Assembly (NCBI RefSeq): GCF_935822925.1
Contig: NZ_CAKXZS010000023.1
Coordinates: forward strand, 186,001-250,000
Origin: Mesorhizobium ventifaucium
GTDB taxonomy: Bacteria; Pseudomonadota; Alphaproteobacteria; Rhizobiales; Rhizobiaceae
Length of the DNA: 64,000 nucleotides
Direction of reading: 5' to 3'
Both the position numbers and the translations under genes were made by a program. Below the pieces are notes generated by a model, which worked only from the letters and a program-made list of their open reading frames with translations, was not told the origin of the DNA and searched no databases. Of this stretch, positions 38,278-48,575 are shown piece by piece. How positions within the stretch are numbered: the first letter of the stretch is position 1; each line of letters starts with the position of its first letter.

Positions 38278-39000
38278 ATGACGGTGAAGCCCCTCTACCG
38301 ACGTGTCTTGCTGAAAGCGTCGGGCGAAGCGCTGATGGGTGAGCAGCATTTCGGCATCGACGTATCGGTGGTCGATCGCATCGCCGCCGACATCGCCGAG
38401 GCACGTACCCTTGGCATCGAGGTCGGGGTCGTCATCGGCGGCGGCAACATCTTTCGCGGGGTGGCCGTTGCCTCCAAGGGCGGAGATCGCGTCACCGGCG
38501 ACCACATGGGCATGCTCGCCACCGTCATCAATTCGCTGGCGCTGCGCACCTCGCTGAACAAGATCGGCGTCGACGCGGTGGTGCTGTCTGCAATCGCCAT
38601 GCCTGAGCTTTGCGAAAGCTTTTCGCAGCGCCAGGCGACCGCCTATATGAACCAGGGCAAGGTCGTCATCTTTGCCGGCGGCACCGGCAATCCGTTCTTC
38701 ACCACTGATTCGGCCGCGGCGCTGCGCGCGGCGGAAATCGGCGCCGACGCGCTGTTCAAGGGCACTCAGGTCGACGGCGTCTATTCCGCCGATCCCAAGA
38801 AGGACCCGAATGCGACCCGCTTCGAGCGCATCAGCCATGGCGAAGTCATAAAACGCGGTCTTTCGATCATGGATACGGCCGCGATTGCACTTGCGCGCGA
38901 AAACAACATCCCGATAATCGTCTATTCGATCCACGAGAAGGGTGGTTTCGGTGATATTCTGAGGGGCGGCGGCCGTTGCACGGTCGTCACGGACGATTGA
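38278..39000 (+). CDS. pyrH: UMP kinase
   Basis: 240 residues starting MTVKPLYRRVLLKASGEALMG at 38278, with ATGAGGACC upstream. Amino-acid-kinase fold motifs: VIGGGNIFRG, GDHMGMLATVINSLALR, FAGGTGNPFFTTDSAAALRA and GTQVDGVYSADPKK. It phosphorylates UMP to UDP and is essential. Its place between tsf and frr is the classic bacterial order. Confidence 0.97.
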   Translation: MTVKPLYRRVLLKASGEALMGEQHFGIDVSVVDRIAADIAEARTLGIEVGVVIGGGNIFRGVAVASKGGDRVTGDHMGMLATVINSLALRTSLNKIGVDAVVLSAIAMPELCESFSQRQATAYMNQGKVVIFAGGTGNPFFTTDSAAALRAAEIGADALFKGTQVDGVYSADPKKDPNATRFERISHGEVIKRGLSIMDTAAIALARENNIPIIVYSIHEKGGFGDILRGGGRCTVVTDD

Positions 39001-39010
39001 TCGGGAGCCC

Positions 39011-39064
39011 GATCCCGAACCGAAGGTTTTCCGTAGGCGAAAAACGGGAACCGGTTTTCGGATC
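39011..39064. repeat. Imperfect palindrome between pyrH and frr
   Basis: GATCCCGAACCGAAGG on the left and CCGGTTTTCGGATC on the right are imperfectly complementary around CCGTAGGCGAAAAACGGG. It resembles intergenic palindromes of rhizobia, but its core differs from the three-copy element at 30051, 45237 and 57905. Confidence 0.5.
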
Positions 39065-39119
39065 GAGGCTTGAATACGGGTTACCCTGAAGTGAATCCGG
39101 CTAACGGGTCGAGGAGACG

Positions 39120-39677
39120 ATGATGAGTGGCGAATACGATGATCTCAAACGGCGCATGGACGGGGCGATCGCCGCGTTCAAGCACGATCTAGCTTCGCTG
39201 CGGACCGGCCGCGCTTCGAGCAACCTGCTCGACGCGATCCAGGTGCAGGCCTATGGCACCACGATGCCGATCAACCAGGTGGCAAACGTGTCGGTGCCGG
39301 AGCCGCGCATGATTTCGGTTTCGGTCTGGGACAAGTCGATGGTCGGTGCGGTCGATCGCGCCATCCGCGAATCCAATCTCGGCTTCAATCCGATCGTCGA
39401 CGGTACCAATCTGAGAATTCCGCTGCCCGAGCTCAACGAACAGCGCCGCAAGGAGCTGGTCAAGATCTCGCATGGTTATGCCGAGAATGCGCGCATCGCC
39501 GTGCGCCACGTGCGCCGGGACGGCATGGAGTTTCTCAAAAAGGCGGAAAAGGACGGCGATATCAGCGAGGACGATCATCGCAAGCGGTCCGACCAGGTCC
39601 AAACGCTCACCGACGAGATGATCGGCACCATCGACCATCTGCTTTCCGATAAGGAAGCTGAAATCATGCAGGTTTAG
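39120..39677 (+). CDS. frr: Ribosome recycling factor
   Basis: 185 residues. The L-shaped RRF pattern is clear: [67 protein letters not shown] (read in pieces) and the C-terminal coiled coil with [18 protein letters not shown]. It splits post-termination ribosomes together with EF-G. Either of two adjacent ATGs (39120, 39123) may be used. GAGGAG lies upstream. Confidence 0.97.
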   Translation: MMSGEYDDLKRRMDGAIAAFKHDLASLRTGRASSNLLDAIQVQAYGTTMPINQVANVSVPEPRMISVSVWDKSMVGAVDRAIRESNLGFNPIVDGTNLRIPLPELNEQRRKELVKISHGYAENARIAVRHVRRDGMEFLKKAEKDGDISEDDHRKRSDQVQTLTDEMIGTIDHLLSDKEAEIMQV

Positions 39678-39709
39678 GGTCTGGCCACTGCTGGCTCGAA
39701 AGCGAGAAT

Positions 39710-40441
39710 ATGACAAGCCCCGCGCATGTCGCGATCATCATGGACGGAAACGGACGCTGGGCCAAGGCGCGTGGCTTGCCACGGCTTGCTGGGCATCGTG
39801 CCGGCGTCGAGGCGCTGCGCAACACGGTGCGCGCCGCTCCTGGCCTTGGCATCTCGTTCCTGACCGTCTACGCCTTCTCGTCGGAGAACTGGTCGCGGCC
39901 GAAGTCCGAAGTCAGCGACCTGATGGGCCTGTTGAAAATCTTCATCCGCCGCGATCTCGCCGAATTGCACCAGAACGGCGTGCGGGTCAGGATCATCGGC
40001 GACAGGGCAGGGCTGCAGCCTGACATCAGGACCCTGCTTGAAGAGGCCGAAACGCTGACCGTCCGCAACGACGCGCTGACCCTGGTCATCGCTTTCAACT
40101 ATGGCGGACGCGACGAGATCGTGCGCACTGCGCGCAAGCTTGCCGCGGCGGTGGCGCGCGGCGAGCTCGACAGCGAGGCGATCACCGCCGAATCCTTTGC
40201 CGGCTCTCTCGACACCCAGGGTATTCCGGATCCGGAACTGGTCATCCGCACCAGCGGCGAGCTCAGGCTGTCGAATTTCCTTCTGTGGCAAGCGGCTTAC
40301 AGCGAGCTTGTCTTCCTGCCTTGCTACTGGCCCGATTTCAGCCGCGAGCATTTGGCTGACGCGTTGCGCAACTTTGCCGGTCGCGAGCGCCGTTTCGGCG
40401 GGCTTGGCGCTGAAGACGTCGCCGTGACAGCCAAAGGATGA
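39710..40441 (+). CDS. uppS: Isoprenyl transferase / undecaprenyl diphosphate synthase
   Basis: 243 residues of the cis-prenyltransferase family. The catalytic Asp is D12 in [14 protein letters not shown]. Further motifs are [29 protein letters not shown] and [14 protein letters not shown]. It makes the C55 lipid carrier for peptidoglycan and polysaccharides. The final ATGA overlaps cdsA. Confidence 0.96.
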   Translation: MTSPAHVAIIMDGNGRWAKARGLPRLAGHRAGVEALRNTVRAAPGLGISFLTVYAFSSENWSRPKSEVSDLMGLLKIFIRRDLAELHQNGVRVRIIGDRAGLQPDIRTLLEEAETLTVRNDALTLVIAFNYGGRDEIVRTARKLAAAVARGELDSEAITAESFAGSLDTQGIPDPELVIRTSGELRLSNFLLWQAAYSELVFLPCYWPDFSREHLADALRNFAGRERRFGGLGAEDVAVTAKG

Positions 40442-41298
40442 GCAACCTCCAGCTTCGCGTTATTTCTGCCGTCGTGCTTGCGGTCGTCACGCTCGGCCTG
40501 ACCTGGCTCGGCGGACTGCCCTTCCGACTGCTTTGCGCCGCCATAACGGTCCTGATCTTCTACGAATGGACGCGAATGTGCCGTCCGGTCGCCGCCACGG
40601 GTCTTGGTCTTCTGCCGGAAGCGCTGCTTCTGATTTTCGTCGGCGCCTTGGTCGCCGGCCTGCCGGCGTCCTGGCTGCTGCTTCTTGTGGCGGTGATGGT
40701 CGTTGTCACCGTGGTCGTGGCTTCGATGCGCCAGACTTCGATGCGCCAGCCTTCGACGGGCCAGCCTTCGATGCATCAAACGGGACAGTGGGACGCGTCC
40801 GGCCTTGCCTATGCCGCCATTTCCGGCCTGTCACTTGCCCTTTTGCGTGACGGCGACCATCCCGGCCTCGTCGCCATTCTCTTCCTGTTCGCGGTGGTTT
40901 GGGCGACCGACATAGCAGCCTATTTCGTCGGCCGCGCTGTCGGCGGTCCGAAGCTGGCGCCGTCGATCTCGCCAGGCAAGACGCAGAGCGGGGCACTCGG
41001 CGGCGCCGTCGGCGGCGTGGTTGCCGGGTTGCTTCTGGCCGCCGCGGCCGGAGCCGGCAATCTCGCAGCACTCGGCGTCGTCGCGCTGGTGCTTTCGCTC
41101 GTGTCCCAGGCTGGCGACCTTTTCGAATCATGGGTGAAGCGGCGCCACAACCGCAAGGATTCGGGCACGCTGATACCGGGCCATGGCGGCGTCATGGACC
41201 GGGTCGACGGGCTTGTCGCGGCGGCGTTCGCCCTGTACGTCATCGGCTGGATTTCGGCGACCGCCGACCATCCGGCACAGGGGCTGTTTCCAGCTTGA
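40438..41298 (+). CDS. cdsA: Phosphatidate cytidylyltransferase
   Basis: A 286-residue integral membrane enzyme forming CDP-diacylglycerol. The C-terminal CDS signature reads [36 protein letters not shown], interrupted by no changes (given in 20-residue view: [20 protein letters not shown]). Between the second and third helices is an extra Met/Arg/Gln/Ser stretch (residues about 96-116) encoded by a 15-bp tandem repeat. It is translationally coupled to uppS. Confidence 0.95.
   Translation: MSNLQLRVISAVVLAVVTLGLTWLGGLPFRLLCAAITVLIFYEWTRMCRPVAATGLGLLPEALLLIFVGALVAGLPASWLLLLVAVMVVVTVVVASMRQTSMRQPSTGQPSMHQTGQWDASGLAYAAISGLSLALLRDGDHPGLVAILFLFAVVWATDIAAYFVGRAVGGPKLAPSISPGKTQSGALGGAVGGVVAGLLLAAAAGAGNLAALGVVALVLSLVSQAGDLFESWVKRRHNRKDSGTLIPGHGGVMDRVDGLVAAAFALYVIGWISATADHPAQGLFPA
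40726..40785 (+). repeat. In-frame 15-bp tandem repeat inside cdsA
   Basis: Units ATGCGCCAGACTTCG (40726), ATGCGCCAGCCTTCG (40741), ACGGGCCAGCCTTCG (40756) and the decayed ATGCATCAAACGGGA (40771) encode [15 protein letters not shown] and MHQTG. The period is five codons, so the frame is kept. It lies in a loop between membrane helices. Confidence 0.9.
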
Positions 41299-41413
41299 TC
41301 GGCATTGATTCCGGGCCTGGTTTCTTGACCTGCGCAGGATGCGCCATGGATTCGCCTGTATTGATGCCACAGTCGCAGTACCACCGTGCTGCGGACGAAT
41401 TTGAGGACATGAG

Positions 41414-42556
41414 TTGAACGAGATTCTTCACGCGGTTTTCAGCACGGAAGGCTTTGTCCTCGGCACGCTGGTGCCTTTCCTGTTCGTGCTGACCGTAGTC
41501 GTGTTCGTCCACGAGATGGGCCATTATCTCGTCGGACGCTGGTGCGGCATCGGCGTGAAAGTCTTTTCGATCGGCTTCGGCCCGGAACTCTTCGGCTTTA
41601 ATGACAGCCATGGCACGCGCTGGAAACTCTGCGCCATACCACTCGGCGGCTACGTCAAATTCGTCGGCGACATGAACGCCACCTCGAGCCAGCCCAGCTC
41701 GGAGGAGATCGAAACGCTGACGGCTGCCGAACGCAAGGTCGCTTTTCACACGCAGCCGGTCTGGAAGCGCGCGGCAACTGTGGTGGCCGGCCCGCTGTTC
41801 AATTTTCTGCTGACGATCGCCGTCTTTGCGGTGCTGTTTGCCGCCTATGGCCGCCCCGTGCTGGAGCCAATGGTGGCTGAAGTCACCGCGGGCAGCCCAG
41901 CGGCCAGGGCCGGCATCCTGCCTGGCGACCGATTCGTCAGCGTCGACGGCAGCAAGGTCCAGACCTTCGCCGACGTCCAGCGCCGGGTCTCGGGCCGCGG
42001 CGGCGACCCCATCACCTTCGTCATGCTGCGCGACGGCAAGGAGATCACCGTTACGGCGACGCCGGAAATGATGGAGCAGCAAGACGGGCTGGGCAACAAG
42101 GTCAAGGTGGCCGTGATCGGCGTCGTCAACAACCAGGAATTCGGCCAGCCCAGGCTGATCACTTACAACCCGGTCGGAGCGGTAGGGGCGGCGGTCGAGG
42201 AGACGGGATACATCATTCAGCGCACCGGTCAGTTCCTGCAGCGTTTTGTTGTCGGTCGCGAAGACAAATGCCAGCTGGGCGGCCCGATCAAGATCGCAAA
42301 AATGTCGGGCCAGGCGGCAAAACTCGGCTTCGACTGGCTTGTGCAACTTGTTGCCCTGTTGTCGGTCGGGATCGGTATTCTGAACCTTTTGCCGATTCCC
42401 CCGCTCGACGGCGGCCATCTTCTGTTCTACGGCGTGGAGGCCGTCATTCGGCGGCCGGTGTCGGAACGGATGATGGAGATGGGCTACAGGGCTGGCCTGC
42501 TTCTCGTCTTGGCCTTTATGGGCTTCGTTTTCTGGAATGACCTGTTTGGATGCTGA
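41414..42556 (+). CDS. rseP: RIP metalloprotease RseP (site-2 protease)
   Basis: 380 residues. The zinc motif HExxH is H33-E34-M-G-H37 in VVFVHEMGHYLVGRW. One PDZ domain spans about 120-205 (AGILPGDRFVSVDGSKV). The C-terminal LDG motif reads NLLPIPPLDGGHLLFYG. It cuts membrane-embedded anti-sigma factors and signal peptides. The start is TTG at 41414. In most alphaproteobacteria dxr lies between cdsA and this gene. Here the gap is only 115 bases. Confidence 0.95.
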   Translation: MNEILHAVFSTEGFVLGTLVPFLFVLTVVVFVHEMGHYLVGRWCGIGVKVFSIGFGPELFGFNDSHGTRWKLCAIPLGGYVKFVGDMNATSSQPSSEEIETLTAAERKVAFHTQPVWKRAATVVAGPLFNFLLTIAVFAVLFAAYGRPVLEPMVAEVTAGSPAARAGILPGDRFVSVDGSKVQTFADVQRRVSGRGGDPITFVMLRDGKEITVTATPEMMEQQDGLGNKVKVAVIGVVNNQEFGQPRLITYNPVGAVGAAVEETGYIIQRTGQFLQRFVVGREDKCQLGGPIKIAKMSGQAAKLGFDWLVQLVALLSVGIGILNLLPIPPLDGGHLLFYGVEAVIRRPVSERMMEMGYRAGLLLVLAFMGFVFWNDLFGC

Positions 42557-42773
42557 AATCATGAAGAAATTTGGCTTCGGCACCGCCAATGTTGAGACGC
42601 CGTTTACCATGCGTGGGGATATGCGTGACGCGAAAGCCACGCACTTGGGTTAAGTAAATACAAATTAACCAGGAGCCTTGCGTGTAGGGGAAATCCGGTT
42701 AATACGGTAGGGGAAATTACCGCACGTCCGGTTTTCTCGCCGTGGGGACTTCGAGAAAAGGTACAAAAGCCCG

Positions 42774-45125
42774 ATGAAGGCAGCATCCAAGTTTTTGAGC
42801 GCCGCGTCCGCGGTGGCACTGTCCGCCGCTCTGGTCGTACCAGGTGCGCTCGCGGTGCAGTTCGTTGCCACATCGGCGGCCGAGGCCGCTGTTGTTTCAA
42901 GAGTTGAAGTCAGCGGCAATCAGCGTGTCGACGCCGACACGATCCGCAACTACGTTACGATCAAGCCCGGCCAGGCCTTTTCCAGCTCCGATATCGACGA
43001 TGCGGTCAAGGCGCTGTTCGGCACAGGGCTGTTCTCTGACGTCCAGATCAACCAGGTGGGTTCGACGTTGGTCATCAAGGTTTCCGAATATCAGGTCGTG
43101 AACCAGGTGCTGTTCCAGGGCAACAAGAAGCTCAAGGACAACGCCCTTGCGGCCGCGGTCCAGTTGAAGCCGCGTGGAACGTTCTCGCAGCAGGCGCTCG
43201 ATGCCGATGTCGAGGCGGTCAAGGCCGCCTACAGGCGTATCGGCCGCGACGACGCCGCCGTGACCACCCAGATCATGGATCTCGGCGACAACCGCGTGAA
43301 CGTGGTGTTCAACATCAATGAAGGCGGCCGCACGCAGATCGCCGCGATCAATTTCGTCGGCAACAGCGCCTATTCGAGCCGTCGCCTGTCCGACGTCATT
43401 TCTACCAAGCGCTCGTCCATCCTTTCGTTCGTGCTGCGCGACGACGTCTATGACGAAGACAAGCTGCGCGCCGACCAGGAGTTGCTGCGCCGCTTCTACT
43501 ACAATCACGGCTATGCCGACTTCCAGGTGATTTCCGCGGTCGGCGAACTCGACGAAACCACCAATAAATATACGGTGACCATCACCGTGCAGGAGGGCGA
43601 CCGCTACACCTTCGGCGATGTCAGCGTCGAGAGCACGATCCCCGAGGTCGACCCCGCATCGCTGCAATCAGTGGTCGAAACCCACAAGGGCGATGTCTAC
43701 AACGCCGAGAACGTCGAAGACACAATCATCGCATTGACCGAGAGGGTCGCCGGTTCCGGCTATCCCTTCGCCCAGGTGACGCCGCGCGGCGACCGCAATT
43801 TCGAGAACCACACCATTTCAGTTGTCTATACGATCGACCAGGGCACCAAGGCCTATGTCGAGCGCATCGAAATTCGCGGCAACGACCGGACACGCGACTA
43901 TGTCATTCGGCGCGAATTCGACGTGAGCGAGGGCGATGCCTTCAACCAGGTTCTCATCCAGCGCGCGAAGAAGCGGCTGGAAGCGCTCGATTATTTTGAA
44001 AAAGTCGAGGTTTCCACCGTGCCCGGCTCGGAGCCAGACCAGGTGGTGCTCGTGGTCGACGTGGTCGAAAAATCGACCGGCGAGTTCTCGATTGGCGCCG
44101 GCTATTCGACCGGCGGCGACACATCAGGCCCATCCATCGAAGGATCGATCACCGAGCGCAACTTCCTCGGACGCGGCCAGTTCATCAAGCTATCGGCGGG
44201 CGGCGGCAAGAATTCACGTGACTACAGCTTCTCCTTCACCGAGCCCTATTTCCTCGGGCGGCGTATCGCTGCCGGTTTCGATGTCTTCAACCGGACTAGG
44301 GAATACGACGACTACCAGAGCGAGACGATAGGCGCGACAGTGCGCTTCGGCCTGCCAATCACCGACGACATCTCGACGCAACTGGCATATAATATCTCGC
44401 AGGAGAAGTATGAGCTCGACGATGGCTGCGATCCCAACGCCGGGTGCGACGTCTCTACGGCTATCCTAAACGGCATTGAGGAAAGCCCGTGGCTCAAGTC
44501 GTCGGTCAGTCTCGGCCTGGTCTACAACACCATCGATGACATGAAGAGCCCGCATGAAGGCATTTTCGCCAATGTCACCACGGAATTCGCCGGCCTCGGC
44601 GGCGATGCCAAATTCGTCAAGGTGACAGCGCGTGGCACCGTTTACCAGACATTGTCTGAGCAGCTTGATCTGGTTGGTTTGATTTCGGGTGGAGCGGGCC
44701 ATATCCAGGGCTACGGCAGCGACGACGACCTGCGCATCTTCGACCATTTCCAGAGCAGCGACCGTATGATCCGCGGCTTCGCCTATGGCGGCATCGGTCC
44801 TGTCGACGACCAGGGCTTTGACGACCATCTCGGTGGCACCACCTATTTCAACGCCTCGGCGGAAGCCCAGTTTCCGATGCCGGTGATTCCGGAGAGCTTC
44901 GGCCTGCGCGGCGCGGTCTTTGCCGATGCGGCGACACTTTATGGCAACGATGTGGCGGGTGTCGATCCATCGACAACCGGGATGGAGTGGCGCGCCTCGG
45001 TCGGTCTCGGCATGATGTGGGCGTCGCCCTTTGGCCCGATCCGCATCGACTATGCGATCCCGGTCCTCAAGGAGGACACTGACGAGGTGCAGGAATTCAA
45101 CTTCGGCATATCGAGCCGCTTCTAA
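42774..45125 (+). CDS. bamA: Outer membrane protein assembly factor BamA
   Basis: 783 residues: signal peptide (about 1-37), five POTRA domains (about 38-430) and a C-terminal 16-strand barrel beginning near GEFSIGAGYSTGGD and ending with the phenylalanine of FNFGISSRF. The surface-loop VRGF-type motif appears as RMIRGFAYGGIGP. It inserts beta-barrel proteins in the outer membrane and is essential. It follows rseP by 217 bases that hold no gene. Confidence 0.97.
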   Translation: MKAASKFLSAASAVALSAALVVPGALAVQFVATSAAEAAVVSRVEVSGNQRVDADTIRNYVTIKPGQAFSSSDIDDAVKALFGTGLFSDVQINQVGSTLVIKVSEYQVVNQVLFQGNKKLKDNALAAAVQLKPRGTFSQQALDADVEAVKAAYRRIGRDDAAVTTQIMDLGDNRVNVVFNINEGGRTQIAAINFVGNSAYSSRRLSDVISTKRSSILSFVLRDDVYDEDKLRADQELLRRFYYNHGYADFQVISAVGELDETTNKYTVTITVQEGDRYTFGDVSVESTIPEVDPASLQSVVETHKGDVYNAENVEDTIIALTERVAGSGYPFAQVTPRGDRNFENHTISVVYTIDQGTKAYVERIEIRGNDRTRDYVIRREFDVSEGDAFNQVLIQRAKKRLEALDYFEKVEVSTVPGSEPDQVVLVVDVVEKSTGEFSIGAGYSTGGDTSGPSIEGSITERNFLGRGQFIKLSAGGGKNSRDYSFSFTEPYFLGRRIAAGFDVFNRTREYDDYQSETIGATVRFGLPITDDISTQLAYNISQEKYELDDGCDPNAGCDVSTAILNGIEESPWLKSSVSLGLVYNTIDDMKSPHEGIFANVTTEFAGLGGDAKFVKVTARGTVYQTLSEQLDLVGLISGGAGHIQGYGSDDDLRIFDHFQSSDRMIRGFAYGGIGPVDDQGFDDHLGGTTYFNASAEAQFPMPVIPESFGLRGAVFADAATLYGNDVAGVDPSTTGMEWRASVGLGMMWASPFGPIRIDYAIPVLKEDTDEVQEFNFGISSRF

Positions 45126-45236
45126 TCGGCGGGCAACGATACTTCCAGGCCGTAGGGGTCTGGAAGAGAGTAATTCGACACTGCGGCGCCGCGCGTCCTC
45201 TTGAACGCGCAAAGGACGCTGTAGGACTTTGATTTT

Positions 45237-45284
45237 GCGCATGATCCTTTCCGAAAATCGATTCTGATTTTCGGGGTCATGCGC
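45237..45284. repeat. Dispersed palindromic element, copy 2
   Basis: GCGCATGA (45237-45244) pairs with TCATGCGC (45277-45284), and GAAAATC (45253-45259) pairs with GATTTTC (45266-45272). Length is 48 bases. The core TCCGAAAATCGATTC is shared with the copies at 30051 and 57905. It sits between bamA and lpxD. Confidence 0.9.
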
Positions 45285-45305
45285 TAGCTGGATATAGCTT
45301 CTGGA

Positions 45306-46364
45306 ATGACCGATCCGGTGTTCTTCGCGCCATCACGCCGGTATACGGCTGGCGAAGTCGCGAATCTGACCGGCTCGGTGCTTGTCGATTCCGGCCTCTC
45401 CGATGTATCGATCGAAGCCTTGGCGCCGGCAAGTGAAGGCGGCGAGCATACACTTGTCTTCGTCGATGGCAGACGCAACTTCGCGCTGATGCAATCGCTG
45501 CGAGCAGCGGCGGTTCTATGCCCCGCTGAATTTGCCGGCAAGGCGCCGGCGGGCATTGCGGTTCTGGTCCATCCGCGCCCGCAACAGGCTTTCGCGATGG
45601 TCGGACGCCTTCTGTTCCCGGCGGCTGCGACACCGGCGCCGATGACCGGCGAAACCGGTATCTCGCCGCATGCCCATATCGATCCATCGGCGCGTGTCGA
45701 GGCCGGCGCGATCGTCGAGGCCGGCGCGATCATCGGCCCCCGCGCCTCTATCGGCAGCGGAACCGTTATTGCTCCTCATGCCGTTATCGGTCCCTCCTGC
45801 CAGTTCGGCCGCGACGGCTATGTCGGCCCAGGCGCCAGCATCCAGTACGCGCTGATCGGCAACCGCGTCATCATCCATGGCGGCGCCCGCATCGGCCAGG
45901 ACGGTTTTGGCTTCGTGGCCGGCGCCAAGGGCCCGGAGCGCGTGCCGCAAATCGGCCGGGTCGTTATCCAGGACGACGTCGAGATCGGCTCGAACACGAC
46001 GGTGGATCGTGGCGCCATGTCCGACACGATTATCGGTCAAGGCACCAAGATCGACAATCTGGTGCAGATCGCTCATAACGTCCGGATCGGCCGCAATTGC
46101 ATAATCGCCGGCCTTTCGGGTATTTCCGGTTCCGTAACGGTGGGCGACAACGTCACCATGGGTGGCGGTGTCGGTCTTGCGGATCACCTGACCGTAGGGA
46201 CAGGGGCCAAGCTTGCTGCAAGAAGCGGGTTCATGAGCAACGTCCCCGCGGGCGAGATTTGGGGAGGGTACCCGGCGCAGCCGATGGCGGAAGCCATGCG
46301 GGAGATCGCGGCTCTGCGAAGACTGGCCAGGGCGCGCAAATCGGGCGACGGAGGGAAGAGCTGA
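45306..46364 (+). CDS. lpxD: UDP-3-O-(3-hydroxyacyl)glucosamine N-acyltransferase
   Basis: 352 residues. The N-terminal LpxD domain (about 1-95) is followed by a left-handed beta helix of hexapeptide repeats (for example [20 protein letters not shown] and [18 protein letters not shown]). The catalytic His region is QIAHNVRIG. It performs the third step of lipid A synthesis. It begins 21 bases after the palindromic element and ends one base before fabZ. Confidence 0.96.
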   Translation: MTDPVFFAPSRRYTAGEVANLTGSVLVDSGLSDVSIEALAPASEGGEHTLVFVDGRRNFALMQSLRAAAVLCPAEFAGKAPAGIAVLVHPRPQQAFAMVGRLLFPAAATPAPMTGETGISPHAHIDPSARVEAGAIVEAGAIIGPRASIGSGTVIAPHAVIGPSCQFGRDGYVGPGASIQYALIGNRVIIHGGARIGQDGFGFVAGAKGPERVPQIGRVVIQDDVEIGSNTTVDRGAMSDTIIGQGTKIDNLVQIAHNVRIGRNCIIAGLSGISGSVTVGDNVTMGGGVGLADHLTVGTGAKLAARSGFMSNVPAGEIWGGYPAQPMAEAMREIAALRRLARARKSGDGGKS

Positions 46365-46365
46365 G

Positions 46366-46839
46366 ATGGTTGCGGCGACGCTCGAGGCGGTCGACATATT
46401 GGGGCTGATGAAGCTCCTGCCGCATCGCTATCCGTTCCTGATGATCGACCGCATCATCGATATCGATGGCGACGAGTCCGCTATCGGCATCAAGAACGTG
46501 ACCATAAACGAGCCGCATTTCCAAGGTCATTTCCCGGATCAGCCGGTCATGCCCGGCGTGCTGATCGTCGAGGCGATGGCGCAGACGGCAGGCGCCATCT
46601 GCATCCGCAGCCTCGGTACCGAAAGAAATCCTGGCACCGAAAAACCGTCGCTGGTCTATTTCCTGACCATCGACAATGCGAAATTCCGTAAACCGGTCGT
46701 TCCCGGCGACCAGTTGAAGATCCATGTGAAGAAAATCAAGAAACGCGGCAACCTTCTCAAATTCGCCTGCGAGGCTCTGGTCGACGGCGCCAAGGCCGCG
46801 GAAGCCGAGATCTCGGCGATGATGGTTACGAGCGACTGA
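46366..46839 (+). CDS. fabZ: 3-hydroxyacyl-ACP dehydratase FabZ
   Basis: A 157-residue hot-dog-fold enzyme. The catalytic pair is H55 in [19 protein letters not shown] and E69 in [11 protein letters not shown]. It dehydrates hydroxyacyl-ACP in fatty acid synthesis. It competes with LpxA/LpxD for the same substrate, which may explain its place between them. The gap to lpxD is one base and to lpxA seven bases. Confidence 0.96.
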   Translation: MVAATLEAVDILGLMKLLPHRYPFLMIDRIIDIDGDESAIGIKNVTINEPHFQGHFPDQPVMPGVLIVEAMAQTAGAICIRSLGTERNPGTEKPSLVYFLTIDNAKFRKPVVPGDQLKIHVKKIKKRGNLLKFACEALVDGAKAAEAEISAMMVTSD

Positions 46840-46846
46840 CGATCGA

Positions 46847-47686
46847 ATGCTTATGGAAATCCAGACAGTCATCCATCCATCTTCGGTCATTGAGGCCGGC
46901 GCTAAAATCGGCCAAGGCGTCCGCATCGGGCCGTTCTGCCACATCAGTGCCGACGCGGTGATCGGCGACCGCGTCGAACTGGTCGGCCACGTCTCGGTGA
47001 TCGGCGCGACCACCGTCGGTGCGTCGACCAAAGTGTATCCGATGGCGACACTGGGCGCGCCGCCGCAAAACACCAAGCACAAGGGCGGCCGCACCACGCT
47101 GGTAGTCGGCGAGAACTGCACGATCCGCGAAGGCGTGACCATGCACCTCGGCACCGATTCCAGCCGCGGCGAGACGACGATCGGCGACAACGGCAACTTC
47201 CTTGCCTACGCCCACATCGCGCATGACTGCATCGTCGGCAAGAACGCCACCTTCGCCAATCAGGCGACGCTGGGCGGCCATTGCGAGATCGGTGACAACG
47301 TCTATATCGGTGGCCTTACCGCCGTTCATCAGTTTGTCCGCGTCGGCGACAACGCCTTTCTCGGCGGTTGCTCGGCAATCGTCGGCGATGTCATTCCCTA
47401 CGCCATCGCCGTCGGCAATCGCGCCAGCCTTCGCGGCCTCAACATCATCGGCCTGAAGCGCGCGGGCCTGCCGCGCTCCGAGATCCAGACGCTGCGCAAG
47501 GCCTACAGGACGATCTTCGATCGCTCCCGAACCGTCGGCGAGAACGTCGAGTTCGCCAAGGCGGAATTCGCCTCGTCACCGACCGCCATGAAGATCATCG
47601 ATTTCATCGCCAGTCGCGGTAAGCGGCACTACGCCGTCCCGTCGCTCAAGGCTGGCGGCGGCGACGATGCAGATGACGAAGATTGA
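46847..47686 (+). CDS. lpxA: UDP-N-acetylglucosamine O-acyltransferase
   Basis: 279 residues of hexapeptide beta helix followed by an alpha-helical C-terminal domain. It is the first lipid A enzyme. Typical parts are IHPSSVIEAGAKIGQGVRIG, NGNFLAYAHIAHDCIVG (catalytic His) and GLKRAGLPRSEIQTLRKAY. Two starts are possible, 46847 and 46853. Its end overlaps lpxI by 20 bases. Confidence 0.96.
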   Translation: MLMEIQTVIHPSSVIEAGAKIGQGVRIGPFCHISADAVIGDRVELVGHVSVIGATTVGASTKVYPMATLGAPPQNTKHKGGRTTLVVGENCTIREGVTMHLGTDSSRGETTIGDNGNFLAYAHIAHDCIVGKNATFANQATLGGHCEIGDNVYIGGLTAVHQFVRVGDNAFLGGCSAIVGDVIPYAIAVGNRASLRGLNIIGLKRAGLPRSEIQTLRKAYRTIFDRSRTVGENVEFAKAEFASSPTAMKIIDFIASRGKRHYAVPSLKAGGGDDADDED

Positions 47687-48575
47687 GGCCAGCCGGACGG
47701 GCCTTGATCTCGCGCCAGACGCCAAGGTCGGCATCATCGCCGGCGGTGGCAGCTTGCCGGTCGAAGTTGCGATCAGCCTGGCCGGACAAGGCTATCCGCC
47801 CGTCGTTATCCTGATCGAGGGCGAAGTCGACCGCAAGTCCGACCTCGGCGGCTACGAGCATGAGAATCTCGCTCTGGAAGACATTGGTTCGCTCGCTTCG
47901 TTGCTGAAGCGTCGACGGATCAGCCATCTGGTTCTTGCCGGCGAGATCAGGCGCCGGCCGAGACTGATCGACATGCGCCCGAGCCTTGGCTTGCTTGCCG
48001 TGGTGCCTTCGGTGGTCATGGCGCTTGCCCGCGGCGACGACGGCCTGCTGAAGGTTTTGACGCGGGCCCTGGAGGCGCGTGGCATCAAGGTAGTCGGCGC
48101 CCATGAGATCGTGCCGGAACTGGTCGCCGCCGAAGGCGTGCTGACCACGGCAGCGCCGCGGAAATCCGACTGGCGCGACATCAAAGCGGCCCACGCAGCG
48201 GCAATGGCCATCGGCGCGCTAGATATCGGCCAGGCGGCTGTTGCGATCGGCGGCCGCGCCATCGCGCTGGAAGGCATCGAGGGTACCGACGGATTGCTCG
48301 ATCGAACACGGCAGTTGCGCGGCCATGGCAGGTTGGCCGGCAGAACGCGTGGCGTCCTGGTCAAATGCGCCAAGCCTGGCCAGGAGTTGCGCGCCGATCT
48401 GCCCTCTATCGGCCCGCAGACGATCGAGGCGGCGCATGCCGCCGGACTTGCCGGCATTGCCGTCGAAGCCGGCCGCTCGCTGGTTCTGGAAGGCCCGACA
48501 GTCGTCGCTCGCGCCAACGCGCTCGGCCTGTTCGTGATCGGCCTGCCTGCTGCGGAGCCGGTGCATGGCGACTGA
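47667..48575 (+). CDS. lpxI: UDP-2,3-diacylglucosamine pyrophosphatase LpxI
   Basis: 302 residues of the DUF1009/LpxI family: KVGIIAGGGSLPVEVAISLAG, LVLAGEIRRRPRLIDMRPS, EGIEGTDGLLDRTRQLRG and the C-terminal GLFVIGLPAAEP. LpxI makes lipid X by attacking the alpha phosphate. It replaces LpxH of gammaproteobacteria. It overlaps lpxA and lpxB, indicating tight coupling. The alternative start is ATG at 47673. Confidence 0.95.
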   Translation: MQMTKIEASRTGLDLAPDAKVGIIAGGGSLPVEVAISLAGQGYPPVVILIEGEVDRKSDLGGYEHENLALEDIGSLASLLKRRRISHLVLAGEIRRRPRLIDMRPSLGLLAVVPSVVMALARGDDGLLKVLTRALEARGIKVVGAHEIVPELVAAEGVLTTAAPRKSDWRDIKAAHAAAMAIGALDIGQAAVAIGGRAIALEGIEGTDGLLDRTRQLRGHGRLAGRTRGVLVKCAKPGQELRADLPSIGPQTIEAAHAAGLAGIAVEAGRSLVLEGPTVVARANALGLFVIGLPAAEPVHGD

